NCBI GenBank assembly: GCA_018340805.1
Contig: JACMZG010001913.1
Location: 25,974,391 to 26,038,390, forward strand
DNA from: Microvelia longipes
Taxonomy: Eukaryota; Arthropoda; Insecta; Hemiptera; Veliidae
Reading direction: 5' to 3'
DNA: 64,000 nucleotides
Part shown: one piece after another, positions 57,686-64,000 of the stretch
Position numbering within the stretch: the stretch's first letter is position 1
Layout: each line of letters opens with the position of its first letter
Position numbers and translations under genes: made by a program
The notes under the pieces: model-generated
Databases searched by the model: none
Seen by the model: only the letters and a program-made list of their open reading frames with translations
Told to the model about the DNA's origin: nothing

Positions 57686-59684
57686 TGGCGACAAACCTAA
57701 AATTTCACTTTTAATGGCCAAGTCTAAAGTAGCTCCACTTAAAGGTTCCACTATTCCCAGACTTGAGCTTGCTGGAGCATTGCTTCTCACCCGCACTATC
57801 ACAGCTTTACAACCAGTTTTATCTAAAATCCAATTAACTTCTATTCAACTCTTCACGGATTCGTCTATTGTTTTGTCATGGATGCACAAACCACCGCACA
57901 CATTAAAGATGTTTGTCGCTAACCGCGTTGCTACAATTTTAGAAACGACTTCTATTGATCAGTGGAGACATATCAGTTCAGAGATAAATCCTGCAGATAT
58001 TGTTTCGAGAGGTCTCGAACCATCTGCTCTTGTCAATTCACAAACTTGGTTTCACGGTCCCTCATGGATATCCTTCCCGCCTGATGAATGGCCTGAACCA
58101 GTATGGACACCGGTCCCTACTAAAACACTTCCTGAAATGAAAAGTCTGGAGAAAGTTTTATTTACTCAAGACGACGAAGAAGTGAACGACTTCTCCTGGA
58201 TTGATCATAAGCCTGACTTTCCTAAAATTCAACGTATTCAGGCTTATGTTTTACGTTTCATATCGAATTCTCGTCAGAAAGATAAATCTCTACGCTGCAC
58301 TGATAAATATTTTACAGTTGAAGAGTTGCGAAATTCACTTACAAGTTGCGTGTACCAAGTTCAGCGTGTATCCTTTGCTAACGAAATTAGTTTATTGAAA
58401 CAAGGAAAGCTTAAGTCATCTCGCCTCCTTCAGCTTTCGCCATTTTTAGATTCTAAAGGACTTATTCGCGTCGGCGGTAGGCTTAAGAATACTGAGCTGT
58501 CATATTCCGCAAAACATCCGCTCCTTCTTCCAAAAAACAGTCATTTAACGCATACCTTAATAGATTATTATCACAAAAGTTATCTTCATGCAGGTCCTCG
58601 CACACTTCGAGCCTTGTTACAAAGATACTTTTGGATTCTCTCTGCACATTCCGTAATCCGTCATCGTATTCGTCTTTGTTTAGTCTGTTCTCGTTTTTCT
58701 AGTACTACACCTTCACCAATTATGGCTGACCTTCCATCTAGTCGGGTGACACCTTCGAGACCTTTTTTGCACTGTGGTGTGGATCTAGCTGGTCCATTCC
58801 AAATCAAAGAATGCGCTCTCCGCAACACTAGACGTTTCAAGGCTTATTTCGCCCTTTTTATCTGTATGGCTACCAAAGCTGTCCATCTGGAAGCACTTAC
58901 AAGCCTTTCAACGGAAGTTTTTCTTGCTACACTAAGTCGTTTTGTTGCCCGTCGAGGGTTACCTACAGATATGTATTGCGACAACGGAACAAATTTTTGT
59001 GGTGCAAATCGTAAGCTGTCTGATATAGTTTCTTTTCTCCGCACCGAAGAAAACCAAGATGATATTCAAACCGCTTTGAATCTCCGGGGAATCAAATTTC
59101 ACTTTGCCTGTCCCAAGGCTCCCTTCATGGGAGGGATATATGAAAGTAACATCAAGAATGTTAAATACCATCTTAACCGCGTTGTTGGAGATCACACTCT
59201 TACTCTTGAAGAGTTTATTACAGTCTTGGCACGAGTTGAAGCTGTCTTAAACTCACGTCCGCTGTGTGAAGTATCTCCTAGTCCAGACGAACTTGAAGCC
59301 TTGACTCCAGGACACTTCTTGACTGGAGCCCCGTTACTTGATGTACCAGAACCTCAACTTTTGGATGTTAATGTCAACCGACTTAAACGGTGGCAGAAAG
59401 TCTCCCGGATGGTTCAACATTTTTGGCAGCGTTGGTCCAACGAATACCTTTTGACTCTGCAACAACGTGCCAAATGGTTTTCGCCTAATTCAGAGAACCT
59501 TAAAGTAGGTCAACTTGTTTGGATAAAAGAGGACGGAGTTGCACCTCTTGATTATCCCCTAGGAAAGATAGAAGAAGTTTTCCCAAATCCTAATGATGGA
59601 ATAGTTCGCATTGTCAACGTCCGAACACCAAATGGACTTCTGCGACGTCCCGTCAGAAGACTCGCACCTCTAATATCATCCTAG
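57648..59684 (+). CDS. BEL/Pao pol, part 2: RNase H, integrase, C-terminal domain
   Basis: The 678-codon frame continues pol after the T-run shift. RNase H residues are seen in IPRLELAGALLL (E), LFTDSSIVLSW (D) and INPADIVSRG (D). The integrase zinc-binding HHCC region begins near residue 300 (HTLIDYYHKSYLHAG, CLVCSRF). The DDE triad is D near residue 377 (CGVDLAGPF), D near 443 (YCDNGTNF) and E near 496 (GGIYESNIKNVK). The C-terminal DUF5641-like part has ALTPGHFLTGAPL, RWQKVSRMVQHFWQRWSNEY and PLGKIEEVFPNPDG-like text. It ends TAG at 59682-59684. All catalytic residues appear intact. Confidence 0.93.
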   Translation: MAMDVLFYLRVSDGDKPKISLLMAKSKVAPLKGSTIPRLELAGALLLTRTITALQPVLSKIQLTSIQLFTDSSIVLSWMHKPPHTLKMFVANRVATILETTSIDQWRHISSEINPADIVSRGLEPSALVNSQTWFHGPSWISFPPDEWPEPVWTPVPTKTLPEMKSLEKVLFTQDDEEVNDFSWIDHKPDFPKIQRIQAYVLRFISNSRQKDKSLRCTDKYFTVEELRNSLTSCVYQVQRVSFANEISLLKQGKLKSSRLLQLSPFLDSKGLIRVGGRLKNTELSYSAKHPLLLPKNSHLTHTLIDYYHKSYLHAGPRTLRALLQRYFWILSAHSVIRHRIRLCLVCSRFSSTTPSPIMADLPSSRVTPSRPFLHCGVDLAGPFQIKECALRNTRRFKAYFALFICMATKAVHLEALTSLSTEVFLATLSRFVARRGLPTDMYCDNGTNFCGANRKLSDIVSFLRTEENQDDIQTALNLRGIKFHFACPKAPFMGGIYESNIKNVKYHLNRVVGDHTLTLEEFITVLARVEAVLNSRPLCEVSPSPDELEALTPGHFLTGAPLLDVPEPQLLDVNVNRLKRWQKVSRMVQHFWQRWSNEYLLTLQQRAKWFSPNSENLKVGQLVWIKEDGVAPLDYPLGKIEEVFPNPNDGIVRIVNVRTPNGLLRRPVRRLAPLISS

Positions 59685-59915
59685 TTTCTTATTATTTTCG
59701 TTTTCTAGAAGTTATTTTCGTTTAATTTTTTATGTTTCGAAGAAGTAGTAATTTACTTATATACAGTTTATGTTTATAGACCGCACTCCACTGAGATTAT
59801 TATTATTTTTTATATATTTTGAGAAGTATATTAATTTAGAATCAATTTTAATCTCCTTAAGAGATAATTCTTAGACTTTAAGAATCATCCCCAGCTGATT
59901 CTTGGCCGGCGGTTA
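59685..59915 (+). other. BEL/Pao 3' untranslated segment
   Basis: 230 bases between pol and the right LTR. A clean polypurine tract is not obvious; the last bases before the LTR are GGCCGGCGGTTA. Confidence 0.6.
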
Positions 59916-60317
59916 TGGTTAGGAAATTCGCAAGGAGAATGTAATAAATAGCCGCGATGTTGTTTATACGCCGCGATCAAAAGGGCAACTACGCTGATCA
60001 TCTATGTGAAGGAAGACAACAGAGTTGCCGCCCGCTAGTGTGCGTTAGAGTTCCTCGCTATACGGAACGCTGTATACCTCTAGCCGCCGCTCTCACATGC
60101 AACCGCCAAATATCTACACCCGCCATATTAAACTAAACAGGTACCGCAAGTTTCTACACATTCTCTCATCCAATAACCGCTATACCGCCCTCCCTTTATA
60201 CTATATTTACTGTTCTCTAACATTTATGTGCCCATTTAAATACCCAATAGAATCAGCATTTTACACTTATTTTGGTAGAGCTTTACTTGGCCCTATTGCT
60301 GGGTTAAATAGTCACCA
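59916..60317 (+). repeat. BEL/Pao right LTR
   Basis: 402 bp, same ends as the left LTR and one difference seen (T at 60312). TGTAT follows at 60318-60322. Confidence 0.97.
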
Positions 60318-60322
60318 TGTAT
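60318..60322. repeat. Target site duplication TGTAT, right
   Basis: Second copy of the 5 bp duplication. Confidence 0.9.
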
Positions 60323-60533
60323 TTTTACAAGAAAATTTTAATAGAGTTCATTTTATTATGTGAGTAATTTTACAAAATTCGGAGCTAAAGGTCAGAGTAT
60401 ACATAGGGAAGGAAATCAGTTTCTTTTGTTCACACTACATCCAGTACCACACATTGTACAAGGTTTCGAACAGTACAGTACAGTACAGGTTCGTTGTACA
60501 GTATTGTTGTTTAATTCACGGATCTTGAATTAA

Positions 60534-60605
60534 GGGGATGAAGCGATAAGGGAACTTTACTGAACCCATGAACATCGTATGAGATAGAGAAATAAGAGAT
60601 GAGTC
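60534..60605 (-). repeat. Short repeat family, third copy (inverted)
   Basis: On the minus strand: CTCTTATTTCTCTATCTCAT, ACGATGTTCATGGG and TTCCCTTATCGCTTCATCCC match 22160-22240. Confidence 0.55.
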
Positions 60606-60689
60606 CTGATGTCCAGATGTCCTGATGAGTCCAGATTTTTCTAAGTTTTATAATTGCACATAAAAACTCATTATAGGAAAGCATTGTGT

Positions 60690-60840
60690 TTGTTTTCTAA
60701 AAGATCTGAAACTGGGGATTAAATTATCTGTTACAGGTGTTGCTAAGACCTCCTGAGTAGTTTTTACAAAGTTCTCGGTCTGAATGTGTGTGTGTGGTAT
60801 CATCACTGCTATCATCGTAGCTCCCAGTACTGAAAAGGTT
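60690..60840 (+). repeat. 5S-like repeat family, head-to-middle fragment
   Basis: GATCTGAAACTGGGGATTAA, TTACAGGTGTTGCTAAGACC, TCCTGAGTAGTTTTTACAAA, ATCATCGTAGCTCCCAGTA. It ends before the middle. Confidence 0.6.
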
Positions 60841-61404
60841 GAAGAATCATTCACCTATCACAGCCCCCCCCCCTTCTCACTGTTTTATCCTCGGGAAACC
60901 TTCAGCCACGATGAATGGAAGTGAGAATCTCCTGCTACATCGGGATTCTCCAAATCCTCATCCTTGTAATGGTAGAGACAATAATGTAACATCGCTAACC
61001 AGAAACATCGTCCATAAAGACTTGTACAAAACTCAGGTAAATGAACGAGTAACAATTATCTTTGAACTTGGGAAGGAAAATGTGAAATGCAAGATAATCT
61101 TAACAATAGCGAGGTAAGACGGTGGGTAAAGAGGAACTCTGAATAATTAACAATGCTTTTATGTGTTTTTATAATAACAGTTACTTAATGTATTATGTCA
61201 GGTTTTAGTTTTTCGCGAATTTCCTTTGAAAATTCTCTAATGTGATGTTCTTTAATATTACAAAGTTTTCCTTGGATTGTTTTAATTTATCTAATTAATA
61301 CTTATTGTTATTCAGATCTGATTTTAAAACTTTTCCAATTTTAAGATATGTCGCGTGCAGGAGGGGAAGAATAACGAAAAGGGCGAAACCAAATAATTCA
61401 CACA

Positions 61405-61660
61405 GTCATTGTAACCACAGTTTTGCAATGACAAAGCAGTAACGACAGCCCTGTAATAATTGCACTGTAACAACAGTTTTGTGACGACAGCCCTGTTATA
61501 ATAGCACTGTGACGAAAGCCCTGTTATAATAGCACTGTAACAACAGTTCTGTAATGATAGCACTATAACAACAATTCTATAATGACAGTCCTGTTATAAT
61601 AGCACTGCAACGATAGTTCTATAACGAAAACTCTGTTATGATAGCCTAATAATGGCAATA
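61405..61660. repeat. Diverged tandem array around ACAACAGTTCTG / CCCTGTTATAATAGCACTG
   Basis: Units of about 17-18 bases in a two-step pattern (AACAACAGTT.TGTAATGA, TAGCACTGTGACGAAAGCCC) repeat some 13-15 times with drift. Confidence 0.75.
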
Positions 61661-62632
61661 ATGTAGTTTTAACATAATCACCTTAGTAACAGAAAGTTTT
61701 AATTTAATTAAAAAGAACGCGATTATATCTTGCTATAGTTACCAAAGAAAGGTATCTAACCAATAACATAATGACATGAATACCGAAGCCGGTAATTACA
61801 CCACAGAGATATTAAAACTGGCTTGAGAAAAGACAAAATTGGTGGACTTACCTAAAAGGTTTAAACAAAAATTTAAAGATTGATTTAACAAAAATTAGAA
61901 AAGGTTTGTGTATTTCTTACATTCCATCTGCTATTTCTATCTATACTGTCAATACTTGCCATAACAATTCTACATAATGAAATCCTTAAATTTTTACTTT
62001 GCTTATTTTCTAACGTGTTCTTCTAAAATTATTATTCGTACAAAATTGTAACATTTCTTATCTACCGTTCGCACATTATAATTCATAATTAATTATTAAT
62101 TGTAACAATATCATTTATAAATATAATTTTATGTAATACTTCATTACGATGTTGTTAATGTAGCGGTAGTTTCCTCTTTGTGAATTTTAAGGAAAATGTT
62201 AATAACTTAATTCAAGATTCGTCTCAAATGAAAAGTTAAATCGATCAAAAAGCATAAAACAATGAAATATAAAAGCAAGTAACGTTATGCGCCACGCACT
62301 GCACCGGATCCGCTATGTTCCCAGATCTCCGAATTCTTGAGAACATGTCTTAAAATTAGGTTATTATTAGTCAGGGTGCAGTAGACTAATTTGCATAATA
62401 TTTTTATTACTCGCGAGAAAAAAATATTTTTTAAACAATGTGTGTCAAAGGTAACTATACTACGGCATACTGAATTTAATTAAGTAAATGTAGGGCTCTC
62501 AGTTTAAGTATCCTTAAGGTTGTTAACAGTACCTTGGACAAGTTAGACAATGACTATCTTAAGCTTATGTTAATTCATTATGTTAGTGAGACTACAACAA
62601 GCCTTATGCTTTGCTAACGTTTATCTTAGTCA
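61661..62632. other. AT-rich, no gene seen
   Basis: Nothing recognisable between the tandem array and the hAT element. Confidence 0.4.
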
Positions 62633-62640
62633 ATCTACAC

Positions 62641-63351
62641 CAGGCCTGGGCAAACTACGGCCCGCGGGCCACATGCGGCCCGCGGGGCATTTTTATGTGG
62701 CCCGCGGGTAAAATTAAAATGTTTGGAAAAAAGATAAAATAAATAAAAAATATCAAAAATATTAGGTATATAAGCAAATAAATTGTTTAATTCAAAATTA
62801 TTAAAAGTTAGATATCAAAATAAGGAAATAATGGATTGTTACTTTAACTTTATAGTTTGGAGAAACAAAAACTAGTAAGCTACTAGTTCAAGAAATAATT
62901 ACATAAAGAGCGGCCGCCTTTCATAGCAATTCTCATTGTCAGATTTGGCGAATTCTAATTATATTAGCGAATTTTTATTTTCACAATAATAAGATAAAAA
63001 AAGCTATTTTGCCTTCTGTGAATTGCCGAAAAGGAGTTGATAAAATACAATCACTTTGATCTTATATTTCATAGGAATACTTTTTAAAATTATTTTTACA
63101 CCTAGTATTCTAGCAAAATTTGTCTTCAGTTATATTTTAAGATCTGACGAAGATACTCCGTTTTGTTTTTTCCGTTTAGTGCTAAAGTTCCCCAATTCTT
63201 ATTCTTTGAGAATAAATTTGACTTTAGTAAAACACCAGCGTAACTGCAATTTGTTGCGGGTCTAGCATACTTTTAAATTTAAGGAATGCGGCCCGCGACT
63301 GGCTGTAAAAAGACTAAGCGGCCCTTTGCTAGAAAAGTTTGCCCAGGCCTG
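62641..63351. mobile_element. Non-autonomous hAT element, 711 bp
   Basis: CAGGCCTGGGCAAACT at the left end and its perfect reverse complement at the right end (16 bp TIRs). It is flanked by ATCTACAC at 62633-62640 and 63352-63359, a perfect 8 bp target duplication as expected for hAT. Sub-terminal GGCCCGCGGGCC and GCGGCCCGCG blocks near both ends are typical of a widespread hAT type in animals. The interior is AT-rich with no transposase frame I recognise. Confidence 0.93.
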
Positions 63352-63799
63352 ATCTACACCAAGTCTTGATCTTTGATAAAGTTAATTAATAATTTAAGAA
63401 AACTTGGACCGAGATCGGAATGAGATTACTCATCTTTCACATCTCGACTCGAGAACTGAATTAAAATCATAAAATTTAACTTATGGGTTAGTTATATTTA
63501 GATATATTAAGAGTAAAAATGCCTCATAATTGGCTCAAATACACAAATTATTTATATCATTTTTAATTAAAAAAAATTATAGTTGCTATATTCCTTAAGT
63601 TTAGCAGTATTAATAAATATTAAAAAATAAAATAAAGGCAAGGTAAAGTAAGATTTGTGTTCTTAAGCCAAAATTAAGGCATTTTCACTAATGGCAAATA
63701 ATTCTAATGTCATTACCTAAGATTTAGTTCATGTTATAATGCTCAATTTTTACACATTAGGGAACTTATTCCCGCCAAAATAGCGGCTCCACCAGTAGT

Positions 63800-64000
63800 G
63801 TCTTAGCAGTAAGTAGTAATAGTAGAGTAGAAGTAGTAGTGGTAGTAGAGTCTTAGTAGTAGAGTAGAAGTGTATTAGAGTCTTAGTAGTAGAGGAGAAG
63901 TAGTAGTAGAGTCTTAGTAGTACAGTAGAAGTAGTATTAGTCATAGTATTAGAGTAGAAGTAGTATTAGAGTCTTAGTAATACAGTAGAAGTAGTAGTAG
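63800..64000. repeat. AGTAGTAG / GTCTTAGTAGTAG minisatellite, runs off the window
   Basis: Repeats of AGAGTAGAAGTAGTAGTAGA and GTCTTAGTAGTA with period changes between about 24 and 36 bases. It continues to the last base of the window. Confidence 0.9.

Larger units (their letters stand above)
53179..60317 (+). mobile_element. BEL/Pao LTR retrotransposon, complete, 7139 bp
   Basis: Two 402 bp LTRs, each starting TGGT and ending ACCA, enclose a primer binding site and a gag-pol region in BEL/Pao order (gag with DUF1759-type domain, zinc knuckles, aspartic protease, RT, RNase H, integrase). It is flanked by TGTAT duplications. The LTRs differ at one position (C at 53575 against T at 60312), which points to a recent insertion. 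The coding region is broken by four single-base shifts, all in or beside short base runs. The element sits upstream of the identified host exons, in the same window but opposite orientation. Confidence 0.97.

Noticed and set aside
58844..59195. Minus-strand open frames inside pol
   Set aside because: They are shadows of the integrase coding frame on the other strand.

Overview
The window is AT-rich nuclear DNA from an animal, almost certainly an insect. The evidence is a spliced single-copy-looking gene on the minus strand with a histidine-rich and cysteine-bearing protein of insect type, a BEL/Pao LTR retrotransposon, CR1/jockey-like LINEs, hAT-type miniature elements, and very dense interspersed repeats. 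The repeat load and very long introns suggest a large genome (beetle or hemipteran would fit), but the species cannot be fixed from the sequence.

Layout. 1-3671 (minus) is a decayed LINE whose 3' part runs off the window start. About 3.9-10.1 kb is AT-rich and mostly featureless. The host gene lies on the minus strand with four recognisable coding exons at 31105-30876, 29823-29578, 11527-11313 and 10301-10160. Their reading phases join exactly and end in a TAA stop; the 5' exon or exons were not found. Its 18 kb intron (11528-29577) is packed with repeats: two 8-bp-TSD MITEs, minisatellites, copies of a 5S-rRNA-like repeat family, and a direct duplication of about 880 bp.

31-53 kb is a repeat field. 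It holds many more copies of the 5S-like family, a 656 bp inverted repeat joined to a tRNA-like repeat and inserted in a LINE reverse-transcriptase remnant (37.5-39.5 kb), a long-TIR MITE (44.7 kb), and a 29-bp satellite-like array (50.6 kb). 53179-60317 is a complete, young BEL/Pao element: 402 bp LTRs differing at one position that I could see, TGTAT target duplications, and gag, protease, RT, RNase H and integrase. Its frame is broken only by single-base changes in or beside short base runs. 62641-63351 is a non-autonomous hAT with perfect 16 bp TIRs and a perfect 8 bp TSD.

The most unusual signal is the dispersed family of roughly 750 bp, about 18 full or partial copies on both strands. 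It carries, well inside the element, a segment resembling the internal control region of 5S rRNA genes, followed by a duplicated GAGCGAAGCGAGTC-type motif. There is no sign of bacterial features, CRISPR or operons. All similarity statements come from reading the sequence and remembering families; no search was run.
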